Of a stretch of DNA of 64,000 nt, positions 10,515-21,960 are shown in pieces (positions within the stretch are counted from its first letter, which is position 1; each line of letters begins with the position of its first letter). The DNA is from Hsuehochloa calcarea (lineage: Eukaryota > Streptophyta > Magnoliopsida > Poales > Poaceae). The stretch spans positions 7,487,904 through 7,551,903 of the forward strand of contig CM070604.1 in assembly GCA_036346395.1 (NCBI GenBank). The letters are read 5' to 3'. Below the pieces are notes generated by a model. That model searched no databases. It was not told the origin of the DNA and worked only from the letters and a program-made list of their open reading frames with translations. Both the position numbers and the translations under genes were made by a program.

Positions 10515-13500
10515 TTACTCTGAAGAGGGAGAGCCAAGTTGCATTTCCTCCGCCACCTTCTTGCCAACTGATTGCCTTTCTTCAATCAAACGACTTGCCT
10601 CTGATTCAGGGCAGTCGAAGTCGGCTTCGATTGGTTGCACATTAAGGTGGGGGTCATGAGCTTTAAGTTTTGCCAAAGCATAACTTATTGCAGCTTCGAC
10701 TGCCTCCCTTATGGATTCAGCTTGGTTGGCCTTCAGAGTGATCACCATTTCTTGTAAAGTTCTGACTTGTTCCCCGATGGTACTTATGTGAGCAGCTATC
10801 GTATCTTCTCGAGGAATTTTTCCCTCAGTACGTAGCTCACCAAGTACAGTGTTCAGGAGTGTGATGTTGCTTTGAAGATTAGTCTTCATTGATTCCATCT
10901 CCTGTTGGGAACGAGTCGAAGCCTCGCGAAGTCTTTTGTTCTCGACCACTTGTTCTGAAAAGAATAAAACTGGTCAAACAAAAATAAACTTCTAGAGGAA
11001 GAGAACATAAATATAATTATAGGTAAAGCATTTCTTACCTACTAGTCGAGAATCCAACTTCTTGACTTCTTCTTTATGGGAAGCAATGGTTTCAGCATGC
11101 TTTTTCTCCCATGTTCTAACGTCCTCTGCATTCATCTTGGCAATGCGGACGGACTCGTTATAGATCAAAGTCTTTTCATTAATTTCAGCCTCGAGGCTCC
11201 TCAGTTCGACAGCAATTTCTGAAAAAGAAATTAGCATTAGAAAAGGGAAAATACTCGAAAAGAACAACAGTAAAGAATTGCTTACTCACATACTCGAGTT
11301 TTCAGTCCCTCGAGTTCCTGATCCTTATTTTTGGTAATACGAGAAAACTCCTGAATGACCCGAGCTTTTTCTCCAACTTCAGTCCGGAGCTTTTTCATTT
11401 CATCTTCTTTTTCTGGAAGAGAAATGAGAATCGAGTATAGGTCAAAGTCAAAAGCAGTCTTAAGTTCAGCACTTACTGTTTGTTTTTTCCTGCAATCTTT
11501 TAGTTGCAGAGATGGCTTCTCGAAGTTTCTTCGAGAGGTCTACTACTTCCACCCTCAGCTTTTTCGACTCCTCTTTTTCATAATCGAGTGAGTCAGCTAA
11601 GGCCTTTGTGTCACTTTTTAACCTACAAAGGATAAAAGTGGATATGAACATCGGTCAATCGGTTGTAAGTTCTTCTACAACCATCGACCTGGTCGTAAGT
11701 CTTTCTACGACAAAGCCTCTGGTCGTAAGCTTTTTACGACCAATACCTTGTCATGAGTTTTTCCATGACAAATCTCGTAAGTACTATATAAGTAGTCAAG
11801 TCGAAAACGACTATGAATAACAGTGACTTACCATCTCTCTGCATGTATGCAGAGTTCCTCTTTTTCCTTTCGGAGCTCTAGAAGTTGTCGATGATACTCA
11901 CCAACAACGGTAATTTGCTCTATAACTTTCTGCAAAAAGAAGACAGTGAGAAGGAAGGGGAAAGCCACATATATAAGTATCCTAAAAATACTTACATTCA
12001 TGGTCGACCTAGCAAAGGCCGAATAAACCATCTCCGGGGTCTTCAGCTCGTCCACCTTCGCAACTTGATCCCACCAAACATTCTCAAGACGCTCATTATC
12101 AAAGATGTTTCCTCTATTGGGAATGTCTTTGGGACGGGGGACTCGGTCGCGAGATCTGAAAGCAGAAGACCCTACGACAGTAGCAGGTCCAAAGAAGTCA
12201 GCACAGAAGTTGAAGTATTCCTCTTCCTCTGATTCTGTAGCTCTCTTTGGATACTGGAAGGAACGCCTGCCACGACTTCCTTCCCAAATACAGGTGCAGT
12301 GCTCGTCACCGCTTTGACCAGAGGCTTCTACAGCTACCCCTGTTGTCTCTACGACCTCGGTAGTCGTGCCGCCACTTTAACGGCTTGTACCGCTACTTCA
12401 TCGATCGTAGCTACAACCTCAGCGGTTGTAGGAACCACTCTGGGAGCCACGACTTCCTCGGTCACCTGGGCCAAGGATGATCCTTCGATCACCTCCATTG
12501 TTACCTCTCCAGCAACTGAAGAAGTGACAATGGGCTTCTCAACTAAGCATCCTGGGTCAAGGAGTCGGACTAAAATAAAGAAAAGCAAATCAAAGTTATG
12601 AAAAGGAAAAGGTAAATGTTGTTCTTACACTTTAGTATATTTCAGATACTGCACTCGGTCTTAACCAGAACTTAGGAGCAATCCTCCCAACGGAGGACTT
12701 CTTCTTCTCTACGACCACGTCTGGTCGAGGTTCAAGAATGAGCCCACTACGACCACGCCCGGTCGAGGTTCAAGAATGAGCCGGCTACGACCACGCCTCG
12801 TCGTAGAGTTTGAACAGAACCATATCTCTCGTCTCCTCGATTCTCGGATGGCCAAATCGCCTCGACCACTCCAAAAGCAAAGACTACCTCGATCGCAGTC
12901 TGGCCGAGCAAGATCGCCCTTCACAAAAGACATAAAATCTTTCCAGATCTCCTTTTCCAGTTGCTTAACAAAACTAGGAGTGGCTGCAACTGCGAAAGAT
13001 TTCTTGTCATAGTAGAAGGGTACCTTAGCCCTGCGAGGTTTGCACTTAAAAGTTTCAGCTGCTTCAACCTCCTCGGCTTCGATAGTTGCAGCCTCGGCTT
13101 CAATTACGGCTATGTCTGCCGCAGGCTTTGTAGAGGGTCTGGTCGAAAGACCAGAGCTCGAACTTGCTCCTCCCTTGTCGGCGGATCTTGCAAGTCGACG
13201 TCTCTTATATGGAGGAGCCGAGCCTTTGTCTTTCGACAATCCTGCGCCAATGGTCATCAGTGCGACTTCCTCGTCGTCCTGACGATTTTCCATGCCTACT
13301 TTCTGTAAAGCAAAATAGAAAAAGAAGAATTACTAACCGGTCGTAAGTTTTCCTACGACCAGTGTCAAGTCGTAAGTTTTTCTACGACATTTTCTTGATC
13401 GTAAGATATTCTACGATCACCACTAGTCGTAAGTTCTTCTACGACTATAAAATCCTAAAGAAAAAAATCAACTTTTTGATTACCTTTAGGCGCTCTATCT

Positions 13501-14395
13501 TTTCATCTGCGGGCAAAGCCGCAATGATTCGAGGAACCGCCACTCGGAGTGGTGGAGATTTCTCACAGATGAGTTTGACTCTAGCGTCAATCTCTGCCTG
13601 TGAAAGATCTGTGTAAATAGATAAGAATATTATACAATGTTGAGAAAGACTAAACCGAAAGCTAAGTCGGAAGTTCACTTACCCTCGTCGTAGTCCCTGG
13701 TCGGGTCTCCTCTCCCCGAGTATCTCCACATAGGAGATGCTCGTTTCTTCAAGGGACTAATTCGGCGTGTGATGAAATCTTTTACCACATGCCATCCGGT
13801 CAGCCCTTCTTCTTTCAAGTCCTTGATGGCTTGAATGTAGGGGGCAATCCGGCTAATATCTTTAGGAGTCGAATCCCATAAAGATTTCTTCTCGGCAGCC
13901 TTCCCCACGAAAGAGAGGCTGTCTTCTGAGGTGACTTTCCAGTAAAACCACCTCTTTCTCCATCCCGCCATGAAGACCGATCAAACTCGAATATACTCCT
14001 CGACTTCGAGTCGTGGAGCTTCAAATCGCAACTTCCGGCGATTCCAGCTTTGTCGAGCCATCCCATAATAATATTGGAAAAGCTCGAGGTCCGCCGAATC
14101 CCTGGCACGCTCGCCACAGTACACGAAGACACTCAAGATGGTAATGGAATTAGGACCTAGGTTCACTAATTCCACTCCAAAGTGCTCGAGTACCACCGTA
14201 AGAAAGGGGTGAGCAGCAATGGAGGTCGCACTCACAATGCGCTTGAAAGACGGATTTGCCCATTTTCCCCGACGGCGGTCTTGCCTAATAGCCGAATCCA
14301 TTTCACGAGCCTTCTCGAATCTTCCCTGTCGACCAAGACTTTAATCTTGCTGCATCCATCTCCGACTCTTCCCACTCTGAAACTTTCTTGGCCAT
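10515..14395 (-). CDS. Antisense spliced gene in copy 1: Transposase_28-like N-terminus plus coiled coil
   Basis: A multi-exon gene runs opposite to gag-pol. The start ATG at 14395 (MAKKVSEWEES) matches copy 2 at 45869. The N-terminal exon contains LGPNSITILSVFV, WRKRWFYWKV and SPLKKRASPMWRYSG, which resemble the putative gypsy-type transposon domain (Transposase_28, PF04195) of grass proteins. Later exons are rich in charged heptads and form coiled coil. The last exon is 10515-10954, ending in QLGSPSSE. Splice signals are visible, for example a 180-bp exon at 11039-11218 with AG before and GT after. Early exon 1 has a frame break near 14310. Function is unknown; antisense genes are recorded in Grande/Tat elements. 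Exact exon joins need transcript data. Confidence 0.7.
11660..11785. repeat. Palindrome cluster inside an antisense-gene intron
   Basis: Four units with the LTR-array design lie here. Arms include GGTTGTA/TACAACC, TGGTCGTAA/TTACGACCA and TTGTCATG/CATGACAA, again with compensating changes. The cluster falls between exons of the antisense gene, so it would be intronic in that transcript. Confidence 0.8.
12709..12800. repeat. 38-bp tandem repeat within the antisense gene
   Basis: CTACGACCACGyCyGGTCGA followed by GGTTCAAGAATGAGCC repeats at 12709, 12747 and 12785. The unit is 38 bp and therefore shifts frame with each copy. It lies near the end of the antisense exon 12709-13293. Confidence 0.75.
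13335..13446. repeat. Second intronic palindrome cluster
   Basis: Four units at about 30-bp spacing have arms GGTCGTA/TACGACC, GTCGTA/TACGAC, TGATCGTA/TACGATCA and TAGTCGTA/TACGACTA. The third unit has both arms changed together compared with its neighbours. The cluster sits in an intron between antisense exons. Confidence 0.8.
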
Positions 14396-14525
14396 TTCTC
14401 TCGAAACAAGAAGTTTTGGATTGATTACGCGAGAAGACGGTCGAGTCCGAGGCGAGAAGGCGAAAACCTAAAGAACGGTGGGAACGACTTGGGAAAAGGT
14501 AAAATCCAAGTATAACTCCGGTGAG

Positions 14526-14533
14526 TTTTTATA
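14526..14533 (-). promoter_or_regulatory. TATA box for the antisense gene
   Basis: On the minus strand the sequence reads GGTTATAAAAACTCACC, about 130 nt upstream of the ATG at 14395. Copy 2 has TATAAAAA at 45721-45728, about 140 nt upstream of its ATG at 45869. Conservation of motif and spacing in two copies supports a real promoter. Confidence 0.7.
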
Positions 14534-14545
14534 ACCGCACGATTG

Positions 14546-14886
14546 CCATCGCCGGAACCGCTTCATCGATAGGTCCGTGGAGTCGGTTGCAATTCCTAGA
14601 TGGTCTGCTCAAGAAATTAGGTTCGCTTTGTCACCTCCAAGCGAAATTACTTTCTTGAAAAAGTCTTTCTGGTCGAATGAAGTATCGATCGGAAAGGATT
14701 TTTTCTCCGATTGCCACCGCTTCGGGAACCGTCTCATCGACAGGTCTGTGGGAGTCGGTTGCAATTCCCTAGATGGTCTGTTCGAGAAAATTAGGTTCGT
14801 TTTGTCACCTCCAAGCAAAATTACTTTCTTGACCAAGTCTTTCTGGTCGAATGAAGTATCGATCGGAAAGGATTTTTTCTCCGATC
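14546..14886. repeat. About 172-bp duplication upstream of the antisense promoter
   Basis: Two similar units contain GTCGGTTGCAATTC (at 14582 and 14754), a GTCACCTCCAAGC block, TCTTTCTGGTCGAATGAAGT and ATCGATCGGAAAGGATTTTT. The period is about 172 bp. The corresponding region in copy 2 (about 45520-45700) shows essentially one unit plus partial sequence, so the duplication seems specific to copy 1. Confidence 0.8.
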
Positions 14887-15085
14887 GCCCTACTACGACC
14901 ACTTCACAGTCGTAGGGGTTTTTACGACTTTTTGATAGTCGAAAGCAACCTTCCTGACCAAGCAAATTCCTGGTCAAAGTAGCACTCAAATGTCGAAGAG
15001 TTTTTTCTTCGACCATTGTTCCGCGACATTTTCATAGTCGTAGGACCATTTGCAAATCCTTCACCAAGTAAGTTACTTTCACTTG

Positions 15086-15100
15086 AAGCTGGGGGCTAGA
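15086..15100 (+). promoter_or_regulatory. Polypurine tract of copy 1
   Basis: AAGCTGGGGGCTAGA lies immediately before the TG of the 3' LTR at 15101. Its reverse complement TCTAGCCCCC follows the left LTR of copy 2 at 45291. Confidence 0.8.
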
Positions 15101-16070
15101 TGACGAGGATCTGATAATCCTTATTTTATCTTTTATCTATAATTCTTATTATGGGTAAATATGATGTCACGTAGTCCCCAGAAGTACCCCTTATATTCAT
15201 AAGGGGGAGGCCTACCAAGTGATTGTAAGTTCTCCTACAATCACCCCTATAGTCGTAAGTTTTACTACGACTATGTCATGGTCGTAAGTCCTTCTACGAC
15301 CACTACCTGGTCGTAAGCCCTTCTACGACCATTACCCAGTCGTAAGTCTTTATACGACTATTGTCCAGTCGTAAGTTCTGCTACGACCTGTACCCAGCCG
15401 TAAGTCCTTCTACGACTATTGACTAGTCGTAAGTTCTGCTACGATCTGCACCTAGTCGTAAGTCCTTCTACGACTATTATCCAACAGAAGCTCGCTACGA
15501 CTTGTACCCAAATAAGTCTTGCTACGACCAAGTCGACCACGACCACCTTATAATCAATAAAACCTACAAGCGAGTGGGTCCAATTGATTAAGGAATTCAA
15601 ACGGTCCACATGCACTATTATTCCGTGCAATAATAGTGCTTAAATACCCCATTACCTCTGAAAGATAACTGCCAAACAGCGTGAAGGAGCCACTACGCCG
15701 GTAATTACTATCATCATGTGCCCATTACTGGCTTGATTAGGCGCCTCTTCAGCAGGGGAAAACAGCTACTCCTTCACGACTATATAAAGGCATCAATCAG
15801 AAGGACAAAGGGAAGGGAGGCAACAGAGAGCCAATCGAGGACAATCAAGGAGAAAGACAAGTACTGTTCCTTGTAATAGTCTTAGTTTCTGGCTTGATTG
15901 TCGAGAATACAGTCAATACCACACACACACAGGAGTAGGGTTGTTATTCTCCCCGGAGAAGGCCTGAACCTGTATAAAAATCCCGTGTCAATCGCTCTCC
16001 GTGATTTCATTTCTAGGAGATCCCCCGAATCAAACAATCTTTACGTAAGATCGGTTCTAAAACATCGACA
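15101..16070 (+). repeat. 3' LTR of copy 1
   Basis: The LTR is 970 bp, from TGACGAGGATCTGATAATCC to CATCGACA, and is followed by the duplicated target ATGCC. It carries the same palindrome array (about 15219-15534) and a TATA box at 15781. Compared with the 5' LTR, some palindromes are intact in one copy and garbled in the other. Confidence 0.95.
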
Positions 16071-16075
16071 ATGCC

Positions 16076-16350
16076 CATCAAAAAGTTTAAGATGCAAAGT
16101 TAACTGGGACAAGGTCTGTCGACCAACATAGCTGGGAGGACTCTATGTTTTGAATCTCCAAAAGTTTGCAACAGCCCTAAGACTACGCTGGCTCTCGCTA
16201 GAATGGAAGGAAGACCATAAACCTTGGGTGGGAATGGACATCCCTTGTGACACAGCTGACCAACGTCTCTTTGCAGCGGCCACACCAATCACCTTGAGTG
16301 ATGGAAACAAAACCAACTTCTCGAACGAACCATAGCTAGAGGGTTCAGCT
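16076..16350 (+). pseudogene. LINE ORF2 zinc-binding region fragment (zf-RVT)
   Basis: The frame reads KVNWDKVCRPT, then LQKFATALRLRWLSLEWK and DHKPWVGMDIPC, the pattern of the reverse-transcriptase zinc-binding region near the C-terminus of plant LINE ORF2. It has stops and frame breaks. It lies on the + strand directly right of the element insertion, whereas the RNase H-like fragment left of the insertion is on the - strand. It is truncated on the right by the LTR-like sequence at 16417. Confidence 0.75.
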
Positions 16351-16416
16351 CCCAAAGATCTAGCTCCGAAGATGATGAGGATTAAATCTCCAAATGTTAC
16401 TTTAATATTTAATAAA

Positions 16417-17550
16417 TATAACATCCCAAATTTTCAAGGTTTTTTGAAAAAATTTAAAATAAAAATAACAATTTGATTTTATTAAATTGCTAATGCTTAA
16501 CTTGAAATTTTAGAAAATAAAAACCATTTAATCTGAAATAATCAACCTTCAATAAATTCAAATTTGGTTTAATTGGGTTTCCTGGTATTTAAAGTCAAAA
16601 AGTTTATTTTAAGAATTTTCTTGAATTTTTGGATTTTCCAGATTTCTTCATTTTCCCCCTTTTCTTTTCTCTTTCTTCTCATGCTCGCTATCTTCCTCCC
16701 GAAGCCAGCACCCATGCTCCCTGTTTCCTTCCCAAGGGCGCCCATCTCCTGGGCGCCCACCCCCCGGGCATTCACCTGCCCCCTTTGACCCTACGCCCAT
16801 CCCCTAGCGCCCCGGTCTCCTCCCCTCACCTGTCCATGACTTTGCCGCCCCTGTCCATGACCTGGCTTCCCCTCTCTCACGCCACCTCCATCCCTTGCCC
16901 ATTTCCTGCCACCTCCCATGTTGTTGTTGCTGCTGCACATCGCTGCGCCCGTCTGCGATTCTCGCCGGCTCTCGTCACTCCGCCCATCCTTTGCTGACCG
17001 CACTGCGTCATCGTCTTCACCAACCCTGTTGGTCAGCCATCGCCCCTCACCTGCCCTCTGCCACTCCGACCTGGCGCCGCACTCCTTCCCCATGTGTGCC
17101 ATGCCCTGCGCCGCACGATCTTCTCCCTCACCTAACCCTGTTGACCTCGCCTGCCCTCTGCTCTGGCCCATCTTCTCCCACACCTGCTCTCGTTTCGTCC
17201 CCGTCGCGTCGCCTGCTCCAAGCCCGTGCCACGAAGCTTCTTCGCTACTCCTCCTTCCTCTATAAATAGAGCGCCAAGACCTTCTCGTTCCCCTCCTGCT
17301 TTCCCCTTAACTCTCCCTCCCTCTCTCGCCCTCGTTTCGCCGTGCTTCGCGTTTCATCGCCGCTGGCCGGAGCTCGCACCTCCACCTCTAGCGCCGTCGT
17401 TGAAGCCCCTCCACTGTCGTGATCGCCTTCGTTGGCTTCGTAAGAGCGCATTCGACCCCGAGCGCACCTCCTCGCCGCTGAAGCGTCACTAGAGCTCTAG
17501 CGTCGCTACAAGCCGAATCTCACCACTGCTCTTCCTCTCGCCGCCGGTCA
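16417..17550 (+). mobile_element. Tekay-like LTR fragment (5' portion)
   Basis: Starting at ACATCCCAAATTTTCA, about 180 bp matches the reverse complement of 59900-60078, the start of the solo LTR, including the run around AGCTTAACTTGAAATTTTAG. A GC-rich section follows, then a TATA box CTATAAATAGAGC at 17258. The expected terminal TG is TA here. The GC-rich part holds many overlapping open frames on both strands that I regard as chance. The right boundary is not resolved. Confidence 0.6.
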
Positions 17551-17708
17551 CTCCGTCGAGCCGCGTCGCTGACACAAAGTGCCTTGGGCTTGCCTCACTT
17601 CCCTCTCCCCGTTGCTACCTACACCGTCGCTTGCCATGACGCGTAGCGTCGGGGAGCCACCGGGCCCGAAGAGCCCTGCCGCTAGACTTCGTCGCGCTGC
17701 TGCTTCAG

Positions 17709-17840
17709 GTTGTGGTCAAAACCTCCCTTATGATCAGGTGGTCGAAACCTCCTTTCAACCGAGTGGTCGAAGCCTCCTTCCGACTACCTGTAGTCGAAAC
17801 CTCCTTCTGACTAGGTAGTCGGACCCTCATTCCGACCACA
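17709..17840. repeat. Tandem GGTCGAAnCCTCCTTC units, about 27 bp
   Basis: Five units share a core of GTCGAAACCTCCTTC type; some can pair as imperfect hairpins (AGTCGGA with TCCGACC). They resemble in style, but not in sequence detail, the LTR palindrome arrays of the Tat-like element. Confidence 0.7.
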
Positions 17841-19440
17841 TGTGCCTAAGAGTAGCCGGATATTCTAGCGATTTATGCTTGACCAGACATGCCTAAAGGT
17901 ACGTTGTTAGGTTGATGACGTGTGCCTGAGAAAATGTAAAGTGAGATTAAGCTTAAATAGTTACTGTGGTGACGTACTGTGGAGGAGTTGGATTAGCGTG
18001 CAGATCAGCTATGGATAGCAGTCAGCCGGAGTTAGGCGTATGATTTTGGTGGTCTGATCCAGGCTAATGGTGTTGCTAGGGCCTTCAGGCTAGGCAGGTT
18101 ACGTGAACTCCAGGCCTTCAACCAAACAACGCTCCGACAGCTCTCCGAGAGAGTCTGACCAAGCTAGTTTGGCTCATGTTTGCAACCAAACAGCCCCTGA
18201 TGTCATCATATCAACTGGGCTAAACTTTCCCAGCTCGAGGAGCACTACTATAGTAACCAAATGTGGCTCTTTAGCCCTCAAGATAATATACATTTTTTAG
18301 GGAGACACTTTACATTTTGTTTCATTTTTCAAGGATAGAAACAAACACTCACAATCAACATGGGACCATTCTAGCAACCAACATCGGTCCATTCTAGCCA
18401 TTTCAACTGTTTTGAAGTTTCTTAAGAAAACATGACATTCCACTACAAATTTGGGAAACTTAAATCCAAATTCATCTGGCCCGTCCATTCGAGGCTGGAC
18501 AGGTCAAGATCTACCTACACCTGGAATCCCCCCTCCTCTAATCAGTCCAGTTCTCTATTTTTCACACCCTGGAATTTGGACTAGGTATTCAGGTCTCTTT
18601 CGCACCACACGATTGACCCGGTCGCGGCCTCCTAGCTAGAATCCCCCGGCAATTCCCACCAAATCACATATGTTTCTCCTGTGTTCTTTGTGCGGCCCAT
18701 TTCGCGTGCGTTCTTTAGGACAAAAGCGTGCTGCTCTGTACGGAAGTTTCTAGTTGCTGTGGAGACGGTCCTCCAGTAGCAAAATAGAAAAGTACGGTAT
18801 TAATTTTATTATAGTAAAAATACTGTAGTAATCGACATCAATCTTTACTTTTTTTTTATCATACTGTGAAAATTGATTATAATATATGTGTACTGTAGAT
18901 CATTTAACCTCTTTAGTACAGAGGATCTCGGAGACAGCCATTGCTCTGAATGGTAGTCGTGGGCCTCGTGACCATCGTTTTATGCTCGAACTGACAGGGC
19001 TGTGAATCGACAGCCATTACAGTGATCTGCACCCATGTAGTTTTTGTGCTACTCGTGCTGTCGTTTGCACCGCCGCTGCTCGGCACTTGGCAGTGGGCTG
19101 CTCATGAGGTCCAGCCGTCCAGTCCATACGTCAGTCGCATCAGAATGACACGGTCCCAGATTCTGAAACCCATTCCATGGATCGAGCAATCACACAGTCC
19201 CCAGCTGAAGTGCCAGACATACAGTGCAGCGGTGGACCCCTGGAGCATGCATTCAGCTGAAAGTTCAGACATTCACTCGGTCCATTGTTGGCTCATCATA
19301 TTACAGCAGGTGTTTAGCATGACATAAGTTTGAGCCTCCATGTTCTTTGTAAGGCCTTGGCACTTCTTTCTCAACCCTAGTTGTTCATCTAAGAGCGTTA
19401 TGAACTATCATTTTACAACACACTCTTTCTCATCAGACGT
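17841..19440. other. Gene-free stretch, probable transposon debris
   Basis: No coding region could be supported. Short frames at 18103-18639 and 19022-19327 match nothing I recognise. Around 18780-18900 there is AT-rich sequence with CTGTAGTAA/TACTGTAGA words that may be part of a MITE, but no clear ends were found. Confidence 0.4.
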
Positions 19441-21130
19441 CTCACCTGCCATGGTTAGCAGAAAATAAAAGACAACACAAAGGTATTATCCTTATCAACT
19501 ACTAGGTGATGGAAGGTGGAAACATACACTCTCAAGCGTCTTACCACACTCTTACAAGTGTTCTTACCAACGCAGCAGGTGGTACGACCGGTGGCTGGTT
19601 CGTGATACCGTGTCGATAGTGAGTATGATTGCAAGAGGAAACCTGTTCTGATCAAGAGTAGGTGGAGCTCGGAACACACAATATGTAGCAAGGATTAGCA
19701 AAAACCGTAATCTGATTAGCAAAGTTGAATAAGGGTCCAAAGTACCTGTCACGGTTGCTGGTCTAAAAAGTGTCCCTAACCCTAGCACAACACTGATCGA
19801 TAACAAGGATTAGATACAAAGGATTCAAAGGATGCAAGGCTGGGAGTGGTCGTAGACCAACTAGGGATGGTCGATTTGATTCTTCTTCACTGGGGGTGGT
19901 CGATTTGCTTCTTCTTCTTCTCTTTTTTTTTGACCGCCGAAACTCAACCTAGGGTTCCATTTTTTTTACGAATGTGACCTAAACTCAAAACTCTTCAAAA
20001 CCCTCTTCTGGGTCTATGGATATATATGGGTCACAAACTTTTTGTAGAAGGCAGGGGTATACATGTAATTAAAAGATACCCTCTCTCTAAACTTTGGCTA
20101 TGGAAATTCTTCTCGGACTTTGTGTGGCAGGCACGATATGATGAGTGCGTGGGGTGTCCGAGAGCAATAAGAAACAAATAGGGTGGTCGGGGTGGAAACG
20201 AGTAGATGGTCGAACCCGAGTAGGTGGTCGAACGCGAGGAGGTGGTCGAAAGGGGGGATTGTTTGAGTAAGGGGTGGCGCGACCAGGATGGATGGTGGCA
20301 CGGCGGGCGACGGTGTTGACTAGCGACAAAAAACACGACTCTAAACCAGCAACATGACTTAGACACATGACACTAATTCAACAACGCGAAACAAATAACG
20401 AAAATTGCAAAGGCACAATGGGTGATGGGACAGCGGAAGAACACGACGAACAAAAATATTTTATGGGGCAATTTTCTGGAGCTTTAGGACGATGGAAAAA
20501 AACTAATCTAATAAGGGAAAATTGTGATTACCTAACGGACAACTTTTGCTCTGATACCAACTGATGTGACGGTGGCCCGATCTTCCGAAAGGTACTGATA
20601 AGTTGATTGTGGAGAACTCGACGTTGATGATCCGAAGGCTCCGACCAAAACAGATCAAACCCCTCGCAATCACTACACCACTGCTCCGATGGTTATCAAC
20701 CGTGCCGAACGCGGTTGACCTCGCCAAGAAGGCTATCTCCTGCATGCGAATCGAGAACACAAGCAAGAAAGTAGAAGATGCAATTTGATATTGTATTACG
20801 AATATAGATGAGGCTCACAATGTGGGGTTCCTCAACCGAACGTGCGGTGATACTGTTAAGCAGAATAATCTCAAAGAAAAACCCACATTAAACTATGATG
20901 GCTATTGTATATATATAGAGGGACGTGAGGAGGTAGACCTAGGGTTGTGCTGCTGTGGAAAGAGGCGTACACAACCTGGGCTCCAACCTCGACACGCTTA
21001 CAAGGCCCTAGTAGGCCAAAACGGTGATGCAACACCTTATTCACTATTCAGGTCGTGTATCTCTGGTCAAAGACCTGGTCGTAGGACTGGTCCTGGAGTG
21101 GTCTTGAGGAGTCCATGCTATCTTTGGTCG
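19441..21130 (-). mobile_element. LTR-retrotransposon remnant with tRNA-Met-type primer site
   Basis: At 20548-20559 the sequence GCTCTGATACCA is the reverse complement of TGGTATCAGAGC, the usual plant initiator-tRNA-Met primer site. Next to it, from about 20565, lies sequence starting TGTGACGG that would be the LTR on the minus strand; it includes an antisense TATA-like stretch TATATATATAG at about 20907. Internal sequence would run left from 20547. No pol domain is visible and the second LTR was not found, so the outer limits are rough. Confidence 0.5.
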
Positions 21131-21960
21131 TAGATTGTGTCCAATGAGTACTGGGCTCGCCGAGTACTGGTGACACTGGTCGTAGGCCTTCTTGAAGTGG
21201 TCGTAGACCCTGCAGAACTGGTCGTAGACCTTCTAAACCTAGTTGTAAGGAATTACGAACTGGTCGAGACCAAATATGAGCTAGTCGTATAAAGATACGA
21301 GCTGATCATATAGAGATACGAGCTAGTCGTAAGTGATAAGGACCTAGTCGTAGATCATATTGCATTAATATTCGTCTGATATAATTCATGTGTATCCAGG
21401 AATCTTTATGTTCTGCTAGGAGCCGCTAACGACTTGTGATCGGAAAAGAGTTCCCGAGTCACAACCGATTACGCATGAACTTAACGGGTCACACACTTAA
21501 CGGGATGGAACAAGCCAGTACGGATACGATTCATCAAACATGTTCGGATAGGATCCATCACGGGCACTATATAAGGAGATGCTTGAGGCTGATGGGAGGA
21601 GATAGAGGATACACGCGACCACAACAAGAGTTGACGTGAGTTGCTCCAAACCCTAGCAGCCATCTTCTCGAGAGAGCCTTCTCGTACGACTTGGTGCTAG
21701 CACACCGGCGTACGGTGTTCACTCCCCGGACGTGTGGATACCATGGAGGCGCTACTGCGGTTGCTGTTGCGCTTGCGGACGACCCACGACCTTGACGAGG
21801 AACTTGATTGGTTGCTGGAGGAGACAATCGACTACGAGTACGATCGATTACGACCACTACATCGACGCGCTCTTTGTTGGATCAGACTGCTCCAACTCTT
21901 CTTCCGCTGCACTGCGCGTCTGGTGGTAACAATCTGTGATCTCTTACTTGCATGACATTC
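21060..21960 (+). other. GGTCGTAG-rich region with TATA box, possible LTR
   Basis: Between 21060 and 21370 the words TGGTCGTAG, TAGTCGTA and ATACGAGCT repeat at irregular 25-35 bp spacing. At 21568 there is TATATAA, followed by a leader-like region ending in frames such as MEALLRLLLRLRTTH (21734). The layout resembles a retrotransposon LTR: repeats, TATA, transcribed leader. No matching second LTR or primer site was identified. Confidence 0.4.

Larger units (their letters stand above)
2345..16070 (+). mobile_element. Full-length Ty3/gypsy LTR retrotransposon, Tat/Grande-like (copy 1)
   Basis: Complete structure: 5' LTR 2345-3310, primer-binding site, gag, protease, RT, RNase H, integrase, a 3' region with an antisense spliced gene, polypurine tract, and 3' LTR 15101-16070. 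The target-site duplication ATGCC is perfect at 2340-2344 and 16071-16075. Placement in the Tat lineage is inferred from the protease motif VDGGSS, the TGGCGCCG-type primer site, the absence of a chromodomain after integrase, and the large extra region downstream of pol with an antisense gene. Coding regions carry frameshifts, so it looks non-autonomous. The LTRs are very similar apart from the palindrome array, indicating a fairly recent insertion. Confidence 0.95.

Noticed and set aside
10445..13346. Many + strand frames in the 3' part of copy 1
   Set aside because: The minus-strand frames in the same bases carry splice signals and coiled-coil sequence and are conserved in copy 2; the + frames are not.
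16569..17492. Several overlapping proline/serine-rich open frames on both strands (up to 130 residues)
   Set aside because: They lie in the GC-rich part of a Tekay-like LTR, overlap each other in opposite frames, and match no protein family.
20087..20368. Minus-strand frames of 93-111 residues rich in Pro, Arg and His
   Set aside because: They fall in the internal region of an LTR element remnant, overlap in three frames because of short tandem GGTGGTCGA repeats, and resemble no gag or pol domain.
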